A stretch of DNA of 64,000 nucleotides from Cylindrobasidium torrendii FP15055 ss-10 (Eukaryota; Basidiomycota; Agaricomycetes; Agaricales; Physalacriaceae). The stretch spans positions 49,904-113,903 of the forward strand of contig KN880498.1 in the NCBI GenBank assembly GCA_000934385.1, read 5' to 3'. Both the position numbers and the translations under genes were made by a program. Below the pieces are notes generated by a model that had not been told where the DNA came from, made no database searches, and saw only the letters and a list, made by a program, of their open reading frames with translations. Below, one piece after another: positions 1-10,392 of the stretch (its first letter is position 1; each line of letters opens with the position of its first letter).

Positions 1-49
1 TACGTTCCAAATTATCATTTGGTTTTGCGACTTAAGTCTGTGGTCATAG

Positions 50-758
50 ATGCGCTGCGGTGACCGCGTATAACGGTCTGTATGGGGGTCCGAAGCCACT
101 CAAGGCTGGTGACACCGTTCTCGCGCTCGGGACTGGTGGTGTGTCCATGTATGTTGAGTTCATTGGAACTCATCAAAAAATCGCACTTACCTCTAACCTA
201 GATTTGGCTTTCAGTTTGGCGTCGCAGCAGGCGCAAATGTCATCGTAACCTCTTCGTCCGACAAGAAGCTGGAACTCGCGAAGAAGCTTGGTGCAACACA
301 TACCATCAACTACAACACCACTCCAGACTGGGAAAACGAGGTCTTGAGGCTCACAGGCGGTGAAGGCGTCGACCATGTCCTTGAAGTGGCCGGAAGCACT
401 CTCTTGCAGAGCATCGCTGCTGCGAGGGTCAGTGGGAACGTCGCAATCATTCGGGGCGCGACAACGGCTCTATACCTGGATTGCAGTCTCTGCCTATCGC
501 TGCGCTATCCCGCAGTGTAATTATTCGTGGGATTTGGATTGGTTCTGCTGCGCGGTAAGTCACTCTGCTAAAGTCAACGCGTTAGAGCTAACGATGAATG
601 GATACAGGTTCAGAGAGATGAACCGTCTGATTACAGCAAATCCAGAGAAAACGCGTCCGGTTGTAGACAAGGTCTTTGGATTTGACCAGGCTGTTGAGGC
701 GTTCGAGTACTTGGATGCACAGAAACATGTGGGCAAGATTGTGATTTCGGTTGTATAG
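50..758 (+). CDS. Zinc-type alcohol dehydrogenase / quinone oxidoreductase-like (MDR), 5' end outside window, probable frameshift
   Basis: This is the 3' part of a medium-chain dehydrogenase/reductase. Exons are <50-148, 202-554 and 608-758, joined by introns of 53 nt each; the first visible exon follows a TAG acceptor. The reading frame shows the family succession AAVTAYNGLYG, GDTVLALGTGGVS (Rossmann entry), a SSSDKKLELAKKLGATHTIN nucleotide-binding segment and a C-terminal VFGFDQAVEAFEYL. The enzyme would oxidise an alcohol or reduce a quinone/enone with NAD(P). No structural zinc cysteines lie in the visible part. Around 452-456 the frame carrying GNVAII stops matching and the family-like continuation (DNGSIPG, then LQSLPIAALSRSV) resumes two bases out of phase. 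The gene is therefore either a pseudogene or carries a local sequence error. The family call is firm; the exact substrate is unknown. Confidence 0.75.
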
Positions 759-1057
759 CTTCTCAGTCTTGCAGCGATTATTAGTCAATGCTTGCATGTA
801 CTAAAACAGATTTTTGATATGGTGTACTTGAGCATTTGCAGCCAACAGGATGTTAAGACGATTCGGATCGGGAAAGACCAGAAAGCGTTGGGTGTTTGAT
901 TCGAGTATAGTATGAAATGCGACTACGACAGTAACGCGCAAGCAGCAAAGCGCACAAAATTCCGCATGTTATTTGTAGTGAGTGCTGGATGAGCTTGGGA
1001 TGAGGAAAGCCGGCATTTGCCGGCGGCTCGTCGGCTTGATCAGATGCCTGACATCAG
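759..1057. other. Intergenic spacer
   Basis: This is 3' flank of the dehydrogenase up to the left inverted repeat. I see no gene or clear element in it. Confidence 0.5.
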
Positions 1058-2272
1058 ACACGCGCTATTGCTCTCTTTCCCTCATTCCTTTCTTGCGGCG
1101 GTTGGAAAACCACGAGGCTCGCCCCGTACAGGACGTTCTACGCGTTCACTCTTGCGAGCGGGTAAGGTCAGAGTATTTTAGTCTCTCTTGACCGGTTCTA
1201 GCAGGACCTGACGATAATACGCGTCACCTCGACATACCAGAGCATCGTCGCTGCGGTCTCATATGCCCGAAGACGCGTATGCCGAGGGCGGGGCTGCGGT
1301 CGTCTTTAAAAGTGTCGAAGAGACTGGGCAGATCCACAGCCGCCTTCCATTTGCCTGGCCTCGGTGTCAAGCAAGACGCGCTTTCGCGTGGCCCTCAGCG
1401 CTTCAAGCGCTGTAGTCGCGTGAAATTGCCAAGTCCAGACGCCCGCACGGAGCGAAATGTGAAACGAATTCTATCGAGAGATATCCTCTGAGAGGGGCCG
1501 CTTCGGTGCGTGGTCCTTGCGCTCTTTCAACGTTCTTACTGACTGCGATCCCAGTCACATCGGGTGCATCCATCGCTTGGAAACTGCATAGACATTGCAT
1601 CGTTCATTGGCCCGTCGTGGCAATTGTTCTTCCGCCCCCTGCTTGGGCAGCTAGCTACGCCGCTCTGCGTACGAATCTCGTTCGACCCGACTCTGACAAC
1701 CCCTGGATACTGGAAGCTACTGTTATCGCATAGCGCGTTCGTCTACGTCGCTTCGTTCCGGGCCTACCGCCTGCTTTGCTACAAGTCATTTCTTAGATGC
1801 CCAGGACAGTGATTGCGTCACAGTCCCTATCCGGCTTTGGGCGAAAGCCAAAGTAGAGGTACAGGTGCTATGCCTGTGGGATGTGTTTCCATCCCCTTGC
1901 AAAGTTGTATCGTCCGCACTTCGGTGCGGACTGGTCCTTTGCTTGAAATTAGGATGGTCAGGACTTGATTGACACCGGCCGTCCTCGGGTGTCTGGCAGG
2001 GTTGGGCGCGTTGGGAGGTGGCTATTATGTGGATCTGTCCTTTAGTGCACTTCGTGGTGCGCGCACGGCGTCGGCGTGGATGTGTCAGGCTTCTTGTTGG
2101 TCTGGCTGCCAGCCGGCGGTGTGCGCGTAACTCGATTCAGACTACTCTCCGTCCGCCGCGACATGAAAGAATTTTTGGAACTCTCTTCTCTTTGGAGATG
2201 TATTACATTTCTTAGTTTCTGGTATCTCGAATGAATTTTGTTTTCAATTGTCGGATGTCGTTTGTGCACTGG
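1058..2272 (+). repeat. Left arm of ~1.23-kb inverted repeat
   Basis: This block returns as its reverse complement at about 4190-5421 with roughly 90 percent identity by eye. Long runs are identical, for example around the sites corresponding to 1255-1365 and 1930-2170. Small indels separate the copies. It contains no convincing gene; the 65-codon frame at 2018-2215 is open in both copies but has no recognisable domain. A perfect hairpin with a UUCG loop lies at 1912-1931. The arrangement could be two oppositely inserted solo LTR-like copies or the long terminal inverted repeats of a DNA element. I could not find clear target-site duplications. Confidence 0.8.
1912..1931 (+). other. Conserved UUCG hairpin in repeat arm
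   Basis: An 8-bp perfect stem (GTCCGCAC/GTGCGGAC) closes on a cUUCGg tetraloop. In the other arm (4530-4549) one stem position differs but still pairs as G-U in the transcript orientation, so the structure is kept. Short sequences flanking it can also pair (GGGATG with CATCCC just upstream). It suggests a structured transcript, but no known RNA family was recognised. Confidence 0.5.
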
Positions 2273-3350
2273 TATTTTTCGATGTTGGAGAATAAACAAC
2301 GCGGCGAGCTTGTCACTATCCGACTCGACATCGAAGTAAGCATTTTTGTTGTGTTCACACTCATTCTAGTTCCGTGTCATAGTCGTAGAGCAAATCATTG
2401 ACTTTTCCATTTGGGCTGCGGTATCTTGTCACGACTTCTCCAGGATGTTTTATTTTCGCTGGTTGTGTATGATTTATTCACCATCAAGCTGCGACGATGG
2501 TGATGGACGAAGGCGTACGACTCGAGCGAAGTGACCGCGAGCAAGTTGTATCCGATCATGCAGAGTCCATACCGAGTTGTTTTCCATCGGCTGTGGGTAA
2601 TCCCGTGCGAGGTAGCTGTATGCCTTCGGCGCTATCCATAGGATGAGTGATCCGCTGACGTTCATGAGTTCCCAAATGTAGAACAATGGGAATGGCACGT
2701 GTGCGTCTCCTCAACGGAGCTTCAGGTAATACTTCACGACTTCATGCATCGTTGTCCCTGTCAGTGTTCAAGCGTTCACCATGCTGAGCCCAGGGGATGA
2801 TGGGTGTGCGGTGCAGTCACCTTAGGTCCTCGTAAGTGCTTCATTTTGCTTCGGATCGTGCCATCTCGTGAAAGTTTACTTTAAATTCAGGATGTCCATT
2901 CGAGGTTGGACACATTTGAGCAATACGTTGATCCGGAATAGCTCAGTTGGGCGACACAAACGCGATGATAATTGACAAACGACCGGGAGTCCAATGCCCG
3001 CCATTTCGCAGGAGGGTCAGGCGGACGCCCGAATTCGGGTAATTCAATTTGGACGCCATTGTGACACCATCGCAGCTGATTCGACTGACAGCTAATTTCG
3101 AACAACGGTTTGACGGATCTAGTGTGGCGCAAAGTGTTCTGTCTCTGAATGACGATGGCAATGACGCGCCTTTGCCAGTCTACGCGTTCAATCCCAGGTT
3201 TGTATACACGTCATGTGGGCCGATTCCGGTGGTCTGCGGACGTGTAGCGCGTATTTAAGGCGCGACGCGTATTTGGGGTGATTCAACAAACTCATTCCTC
3301 CTCTTTTACCATCACCACCACCACCCACCAACTTACTCAACTTCATCATC
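2273..3350. other. Spacer between repeat arm and Hmp1-like gene
   Basis: There is no complete gene here. A 74-codon minus-strand frame at 2474-2698 looks protein-like: a hydrophobic stretch PFPLFYIWELMNVSGSLILW followed by a polar segment. It may be an exon or remnant of a membrane protein, but I cannot assign it. The last ~80 bp before 3351 are C/A-rich (CACCACCACC tracts), typical of a fungal 5' leader. Confidence 0.35.
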
Positions 3351-3751
3351 ATGTCTGAGCCCAAGTACGCGACCCTTTCTATCCCGCGATCCCCTTGTCG
3401 CTGACATCGTTCTCAGCAAGAGCACTGGCCAGTTCCACTCCACCAAGGGAACCATCGTCGAAACCATCGGCAACGTTACTGGCGCAACATCGTGGACAAA
3501 CTCTGGACGCGAAGAACACGCCAAGGGAGAGGCAGAGGTCAAGGCCGCCGAGGCCAAGGAGTGGACTGAGGGTGTCGGCGACCGCATCGCAGGCAAGAAG
3601 GACGCCGTCGTCGGTGCCGTCACTGGAGACAAGTCGCAACAGGCTTCTGGTACGTCTCGCCTTGTTCCAATCCTACCCCGCCTTTGCTCACATCGCTACA
3701 GGTAACGTCCAGCACGACAAGGGCGAAGTCAAGCAGAAACTCAACGAGTAG
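3351..3751 (+). CDS. Hmp1/CsbD-like small stress protein
   Basis: Exons 3351-3364, 3417-3649 and 3702-3751 encode 98 aa. The protein is small, hydrophilic and rich in Gly, Glu, Lys and Ala, with two CsbD-like stretches: [20 protein letters not shown] and [18 protein letters not shown]. It ends with a [12 protein letters not shown] tail typical of fungal CsbD-like proteins. In Ustilago a protein of this type (Hmp1) was described as binding mismatched and cruciform DNA; bacterial CsbD is a general-stress protein. The start is set by the ATG after a C-rich leader, and the 14-nt first exon splices in phase to continue N-K-S-T-G-Q. The gene lies alone inside the inverted repeat. Cruciform binding is inferred from family naming only. 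Confidence 0.85.
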
Positions 3752-4189
3752 ATATATCGAAATCCATTGTATTATTAGTGTAGCTCTCAACGATTGAACA
3801 CATTTTCGGAAACATTGTGCGCCATGAGTGCAACAAGCCAAATATAAATAAGTTGGCGTGCACTCGTTCTTTCATAATATTGCGAACTTGGTCGGATTTG
3901 TGCCCTTTCTTAGTTGGTCCCTTACGTCGACATATGCATAGGTACTTAGGTAGGTAGGACATGAAAGGAGAGAACCCTTTCGAGTCCGCGTCTAGTACAT
4001 CATCTCGCATTATGCTCGCAATTTAATATTTAACATGAGTCTTTTACGAGAGGCTTTGCTTTGTGAATGCATGGCTTTTGTGCGCAGGGCATAATGAACA
4101 GAACTGTCAAGACGAATCACAGAGGGCAAACCCATTGACGCTGCCGCCATACTTCACACTTACTTCTATCGTTCAAAGACTATAGCGCA
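3752..4189. other. 3' flank of Hmp1-like gene
   Basis: AT-rich 3' flank with TAGGTAGGTAGG and similar simple stretches. No gene seen. Confidence 0.4.
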
Positions 4190-5421
4190 CAAAACGACAT
4201 CCGACAATCGAAGGCAAGCAATCAAAATATCATTCGAGATACCACAAACTAAATGTAATACATCTCCGAAGAGAAGAGGGATCCAAAAATTCTTTCACGT
4301 CGCGGCGGACGGAGAGTAGTCTGAATCGAGTTACACACACAGCGCGGGCTGGCAGCCAGACCGACAAGCAGCCTGACACATCCACGCCGACGCCGTGCGC
4401 GCACCACGAAGTGCACTAAAGGACAGATCCACATAATAGCCACCTTCCAAGGCGCCCAACCCTGCCAGACACCCGAGGACAGCCGGTGTCAATCAAGTCC
4501 TGACCATCCTAATATCAAGCAAAGGACCAGTCCACACCGAAGTGCGGACGATACGACTTTGCAAGGGGATGGAAGCCCATCCCACAGGGATAACACCTGT
4601 AACACACACTTTGACTTTCGCCTAAAGCCGGATAAGGAACGCGGTGCGCGTTGTCCTGGGCATCTAAGAAATGACTTGTGGGCAAGCGGGCGATGCGCCC
4701 AGAACGAAGCGTTGTGGATGTAACGCGCTACACGATGGCAGTAGTAGCTTCCAGTGCGTTGGACACTGTCCAGGGGTTGTCACAGTCGGGTCGAACGAGG
4801 TTCGTACGCGTGTCGGCGTAGCTGCCCGGTCTGGGGCGGAAGAACGATTGCCACGGCGGGCCAATGAACGATGCGATGTCTATGCAATGGTCTATGCAGT
4901 TTCTATGCGATGGATGCACCCGATGTGACTGGAATCGCAGTCAGTAAGAACGATGAAAGAGCGCGAGGACCACGCACCGACGCGGCCCCTCTCAGAGGAT
5001 ATCTCTCGATAGAATTCGGTTCTCATTTCGCTCCGTGCGGGTGTCTGGGCTCGGCATTTTCACGCGACTACGGCGGTAAGTCCTTCCGATGGCCACGCGA
5101 AAGCGCGTCTTGGTAGACACCGGGGCCGGGCATATGGAAGGCGGCTGTGGATCTGCCCAGTCTCTTCGACACTTTTAAAGACGACCGCAGCCCCGCCCTC
5201 GGCATACGCGTCTTCGGGCATATGGGACCGCGGCGACGATGCTCTGGTATGTCGAGGTGACGCGAATTATTGTCAGGTCCTGCTAGAACCGGTCAAGAGA
5301 GACTAGAATACTCAGACCTTACCCGCTCGCAAGAGTGAACGCGTAAAACGTCCAGTACGGGGCGAGCCTCGCGGTTTTCCAACCGCCGCATGAAAGGATG
5401 AGGGAAAGACAACAACGCGCC
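4190..5421 (-). repeat. Right arm of ~1.23-kb inverted repeat
   Basis: This is the reverse-complement partner of 1058-2272. The 65-codon frame of the left arm is present here as 4249-4443 on the minus strand, and the UUCG hairpin is at 4530-4549. The inner end of both arms lies close to the sequence TTGTCGGATGTCGTTTG; the outer end lies near TCTTTCCCTCAT. Spacer between arms is about 1.9 kb. Confidence 0.8.
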
Positions 5422-5614
5422 TGGCGATTATATACTCAACAGATGCCGACTGATCCGGAATGCGATCCCGTCGCCACACGCGTCTTCGTTCATAAAAACG
5501 TAACGGTACAACACTTTTGAATTTCCCTGAGATAGAACATATCAAAAACACATTTTACACAATCCTACGCCCCCCTCCGTGTTTCGTTTTTGGCGAGATG
5601 AAATAATGGTACAT

Positions 5615-7006
5615 TTAGCACTGGGTGCTGGCGTACACCTGGGTGACGAAGCACTGCAAGAATCTTATCAGCACCGGAATACTTTTCGACAGTCTGTGAA
5701 CGTACGTTGTAGTTGTCGGCGTTGCGGAGCTTGTTGGACGCAGAGAGAGCCTGGTCGTTGGCGCAGCCGTAGGTCACATCATCGGTGCTGGCAACAGCGT
5801 GGGTAAGCTCATGGAGGGTCGTTCCGCCACGAATGTTGCGCGAGGCGACGGAAGTTCCAGAGCAGAGACGGCTGGTAGCGACCTCGTTGTAGAAGATGCT
5901 GCAGAAGTAGATCTATAGCCTCGGTTAGCAAGCTCCTTAAGGCGGTGAAAGAGAGAATGTCGTACGTTGGTGGTGGAGGTGAGAGTGTAGGCAATGACGT
6001 TTCCATCGCAGACGGAGTATGGGTCGCTGCAGCTCAGACTATGGGCGAAATCAGTGAGAATAAGCAAGGATACGGACGGAGAGAAACTCACGTGCGGCTG
6101 GACGAGTTCTCGTTGGCAACAGCAGAGAGCTTAGAGCTGACGCTGGAGGTGGAGACACCAGAGAAGTACGCGCTGTAGATCGATCCGCTGGAGCCGTACT
6201 GGGAGATGTACGAGACACCAAGCGAAGCAAGCGCCTTGCCCTCGGTGTAGCTATAATCTCATCAGCATTACATCGATGGATGCGAAGAGTAGAATAACAT
6301 ACCTGGAAGAGATGAACGAGTTGTAAGACGAGGTGGAGCAAGAGACCCTGGAGCGCTTCTCGAGCTCAGCCTCGCCGAGAAGGGCAACTTTGTCGACATT
6401 GGAGACAGCAACTTCGAAGGCGTTGGAGTCAACCTTGGCCTTGGCAAGACCAGCGAGGGGGACGAGGGCATCGAGCTCGCTGTCGGCCTTGGTGACCATG
6501 AAGTCAACAAGGGGCTCGAACGAGAAGGTTCCAGCGCCAGCAGATTCGAAGTCAAAGAGGGCAGAGACTTGGTTGGATGTGAGCACATGTAATGATGTCG
6601 GATGGGATTCAAGCTTACTGTCGTGGGTCACACTGACGGTCTCTCCAGCCTGAATGACGGTGAAGGCATTCTCAGCGTTCTCCTCAAGCGAAACCGAAAG
6701 CTAATGCACATTGAGTACTCGGAATCATCCAAAGAACGCATTAAATACCTTGACACCGGTGAAGTCGACCTCAGCGCCGTCCTTGGTGACCGCGAAGGAG
6801 CGAGTCGGAAGGCTGTCGAGAACGGTACCGTACTTGAGCACCTTGAGGTCTTCAGCACCGTTGTTGGTGATCTTGGCCTCAAAGCTCAAGTCCGCGACCG
6901 AGGCAGCATCCTTGGGTGCGCTGATTTCGACCTGAAGACCGCCCGCACGCTGAAGCGGCGTAGCCAGAGCAGCAGAGGCAAAGAGGGCGAGGGAGGCGAA
7001 GAGCAT
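5615..7006 (-). CDS. Secreted M35 deuterolysin-type metalloprotease
   Basis: Seven exons (7006-6749, 6700-6619, 6567-6303, 6250-6092, 6038-5966, 5912-5706, 5653-5615) encode 360 aa. A signal peptide (MLFASLALFASAALA) is followed by a beta-rich prodomain with LQVEISAPKDAASVADLSFE and LVDFMVTKADSELDA. The catalytic half starts near a dibasic EKRSRVSC site. The aspzincin zinc motif HELTH is at residues 313-317, preceded by GGTTL, with the downstream Asp of ASTDDVTYG as third ligand. Cysteines in the mature half fit the family's disulfides. The enzyme would degrade peptides outside the cell. A TATA box (TATAAAAGCC on the minus strand) lies at about 7077-7086. All junctions keep frame and no lesions are seen. 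Confidence 0.93.
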
Positions 7007-7076
7007 CTTGAACCGGTGGTTAGACGAGGAGAGGAGAGACTCGAAGAGGACCTGGGATTATGCAGTGAGTCTGTCT

Positions 7077-7086
7077 GGCTTTTATA
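7077..7086 (-). promoter_or_regulatory. TATA box of deuterolysin gene
   Basis: TATAAAAGCC on the minus strand, about 70 bp upstream of the start codon, consistent with a strongly regulated secreted enzyme. Confidence 0.6.
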
Positions 7087-8718
7087 CGACGAGTTGTCGA
7101 GGCTAGGTCACATAACCATGCGAAAGTAAATGCGATAGATGCGCCAAGGATGGTCACGCCAGATAGCGAAAGAGTGGGTAGTATGCGCATGGTGCACACT
7201 GCAGTCTAGGAAATCGACGACGGATTAGTAAATTGGTTTGTGGTGGACGGTTCTAGAGAGGCACATGAAGAAGCTAGGGCATGAAGCGCGTATCTGAAGG
7301 AGATATTGGTTAAACAAAGAAAAAATGCATATTATGGGTTTTGTTGCGACGCGTCCATGTTGTGCCACTCGCCTAGAGTGGGCATCAGAGCTCGTATTCC
7401 TAGTGCGGACGAAGAGACGACTGCGCAGTATCAACAAGCGGTAGTTGTGACAAAGATAGAGAGGTACAGAACACGAAGGCTTGGCTCACAGCAGGCTTCT
7501 ATCTCGCTCGCTCGAACTCACAGATTACTTCCATATGGTAGAAGTTACGCTTATCGGAAAATGTCCCTGCGAAGGAATGTGCAAGGATGAAGTCCGAGGG
7601 GATTGACGTTGATCCGTCGAAAATTGGCTCGAAGTCTATTTCGTGAAAGACTGTTTCAAGCCGGAAGGTAAACTAGACTGACATTCAGCTTCAGATTTAC
7701 GGCGCGTTATGAGGAGGGACTGACTTGCCTGTGTTTCTCCCATATGTGTATGTATTGTCAGAAATGACGATGCTTCGCCAAGTCCTCGAGGCATGTAAAC
7801 CGTATGGTCGTTGAAGAAAGTTGGGAGGGCAATCCATGGGGGCGAGCACATGGGGTGAGCTTCTTCGTGAGGTAGTGCCTAAAGAGCGGTCTCTTTATTG
7901 CATCGGTGTGTAGCTAGATTCAAGATAATGATGATTGTCTGTAGTAAGCAGTAGAGCTGTGAAGTGTACGGGAAAGTTCGAGCTAGCTTTGCCACCGACG
8001 CCAGGGAATAATGATCAGTCTTTCGCGAAAAAACAAGACTGAGAAGATCCGAACCGATTGAATTCAATGAAGGAGTAGTGGCAGTGTCTGCACCTTCGTC
8101 TTCTACCGGCAGTCTCGGTCAACATTGAATACCAGTTTTTCGACCAGCGCAGAATTATTCATCGCTAACCATACGACCAGGGGAACATTGGGAAGATAGG
8201 CATAACTCTGGTGGCACTGCCCATACGGATCCTCGCATACCATGATAGCGATGCACTTCAATAGCAATAATTAGAGTCTTGTGCTGACGAATGTGACTGA
8301 GAAGGAGTGCGAAGTTGGTTGCTGGCGCAGGTACAGACGGAACACACGGACCGCGCGGTATCGGTAGAGCTTGGGGAGAAGTAAGGCCAGCATGCGTTAC
8401 CATAGCGCGTCCAGTTCGTCATGTTCGAAGTCGAAATCCAAGCTCACACGGCGATCGCACGACCCCGCCAGAATGCGCAGCCAAACACTCACACATAATA
8501 CATACGTCGCAGTACTTAAAGCTTTACGCTTCGCATGGTTAATCAATCAATTACAGATACATTGTCTACGAAGGCTATGATGTACAACATATGTTTTACA
8601 GTGTACATCTACAGGGATACGGATACTTCGAACTTAGAGGAATGTCAGCATAAGTTGTTGTACAATGAGAATTAACTCACAGGCATTTGTCAGATTATCG
8701 CACACGAAATTGACGTAT
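7087..8718. other. Long intergenic stretch
   Basis: About 1.6 kb between the deuterolysin and the small secreted protein. Only short unrelated frames occur, without codon-like continuity or splice-consistent domains. I see nothing I can name. Confidence 0.4.
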
Positions 8719-8986
8719 TCAGACCCAAGACTTGCAGGTTCCGTCGTCGAAGACGCAGGCGCACGGGTCACGGCAGCACATCGTACCGCCGCGGCATCCG
8801 CCAGAGCAGACACAAGCCTGGCGTGCATCGAGCTCTCCACTGACCTCGAAGCTTATTGTACATCAATTGTTAATTATCTTGCGCTCCAGCATTGCAATAA
8901 CGAGCGCACCTTTTGCCATCAAGAGCAATGGCGGAAGCGGAGGTCATAGCGAAGGCAAGGGTAGCAAAGATGGCGGTGAACTTCAT
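8719..8986 (-). CDS. Small secreted cysteine-rich protein (69 aa)
   Basis: Two exons (8986-8910 and 8851-8719) are joined by a 58-nt intron ending in AATAAG. The predicted protein has a signal peptide (MKFTAIFATLAFAMTSASA), a short acidic pro-region ending ELDAR, and a mature domain with eight cysteines spaced C-x-C-x3-C-x5-C-C-x3-C-x-C-x6-C. A TATA box lies at about 9074-9081 (minus). This is the layout of fungal small secreted or effector-like peptides stabilised by four disulfides. I do not recognise a named family, so the function is unknown. Confidence 0.8.
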
Positions 8987-9660
8987 TGCGTTGGTGTGGT
9001 AGTGGTTAGGTGCGATGGCTTTGGTTAAAGGTTCTCTGTTTTCTGTAGACTCACTGTAGTCCCACAGACGTCTTTTATACCCTCCCTAATGTTCGAATAT
9101 TCAAGGCCACATCCCGTGAAGAATGGGCACTTAGAAAGCCAATTGCGCTTACAGCTCGCGACCTTAAATTAGTATCACCGTTCACTGCGAGAGAGAGTTG
9201 CACAGCAGAAGCCTACTTCCACAATAGGCATACTTGGAACGACTCAGCACCGCTTTCCGAGGGTCACGCGACTGCAGCGGCATCTCGTTTGAACGACTCT
9301 CCATCCTTCCGGACTTGTCACATTCACTGAGAGAAGGCCTCAGTCGAATTTTGAATCAATGTGTATGGTCATCCATCTACGCAAGCTGCTGTATACTCTG
9401 TAGGCATGCTTGATACCGTGCCGCGCTGGGACAAAGGCCAATGTTGATATAAGAATTTCGGTATTCGCCTTCCAAAAGGATATTGATAACATACCAAAGA
9501 GACTTTCCGTAGTTGAGCATGCTTTTCACGTGCACTATCACAGATGCATGAAAGATTTTTTTTCTAACAATTGAGTCATGCATCAGAATATAAAAGCTCA
9601 TCTCGGACGAGACACACAAATCGAAGAGCATATATTGCTACTTACGGGTGACCATATGCG
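8987..9660. other. Promoter region and spacer
   Basis: Apart from the TATA box at 9074-9081, no gene or RNA is apparent. Confidence 0.4.
9074..9081 (-). promoter_or_regulatory. TATA box of small secreted protein gene
   Basis: TATAAAAG on the minus strand roughly 90 bp upstream of the start at 8986. Confidence 0.55.
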
Positions 9661-9812
9661 ATGCGCTTCCCCCAGGAAATCGCTGACCAGATCGTCGACT
9701 TTCTTCGTGCGTGATGACAGGAATGCTTTCAAAACTTGCTCCCTGGTGTGCCACAAATTTTGTCCTCGTACTCGCCGGTACCTCTTCAGTTTTCGTCTCG
9801 GTAGACTTCATG
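9661..9812 (+). pseudogene. F-box protein relic
   Basis: The frame at 9661-9714 reads MRFPQEIADQIVDFLRA and then hits a stop. The match continues one base out of phase from 9712 with DDRNAFKTCSLVCHKF and then PRTRRYLFS. This is the F-box N-terminus typical of basidiomycetes and parallels the intact gene at 46430 (LPQEIIEEIVDL, then VLKACALTSREFVPRTRTYL). Nothing downstream continues it. A one-base insertion and loss of the rest make it a truncated pseudogene. Confidence 0.65.
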
Positions 9813-10392
9813 GAAGCATCGTTTATCACCTTTCTCTCTCGGCGCACGGTCACATAAGAACTGGTTGCTTTGCATAGACTTGCCCGACAACATATGTCGT
9901 CTTGATGGTACAGAGGCAACTTCGTGGCTCAAAAGATCCAGCTATGCAGCTCATTAAATAGAAGTGAGGGATTCTCAAGGCAATTAGCACTTATGGTCAG
10001 TCCGGAGCTGCGGTCCGACGTGACTGTCACGAGAAAACCAACTCAGACAGACTTCCACGAAGACTCCCATGAGAATCGAAAGATAGTAGGTAGTCGTACC
10101 AGCAAAAGTGAACGCCAATGACAACTTGGTTTAGAATGTCAAAGATCCATACTATTTGTGTGTAAGTCGTGCATGGATGCCATGGATGCCTTCAATGAAT
10201 CTTTCCTGTACGGTAATGCAGTCCCCGATATCCCCGTTCAACGTTCAATGCTGTAGGCAGCCATTCGCTATCATCAGAACAGCGCAGCTCCCGGCTATTC
10301 CCTGTCCGAGTCCGATCTCCCTTGGTCCCATGGTCATCCAATCTCGCGCGGCTTCGTGCCATATTCGTGCTTTCATCTAAACCACGACTACG
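9813..10392. other. Spacer upstream of pyruvate decarboxylase
   Basis: No gene seen. It presumably contains the promoter of the pyruvate decarboxylase gene; no clear TATA box. Confidence 0.4.

Noticed and set aside
2018..2215. 65-codon frame open in both inverted-repeat arms
   Set aside because: Conservation follows the repeat as a whole; Arg-rich sequence without recognisable features.
1058..5421. Inverted repeats as a complete LTR retrotransposon
   Set aside because: LTRs of one element are direct, not inverted, and no gag/pol coding sequence lies between the arms.
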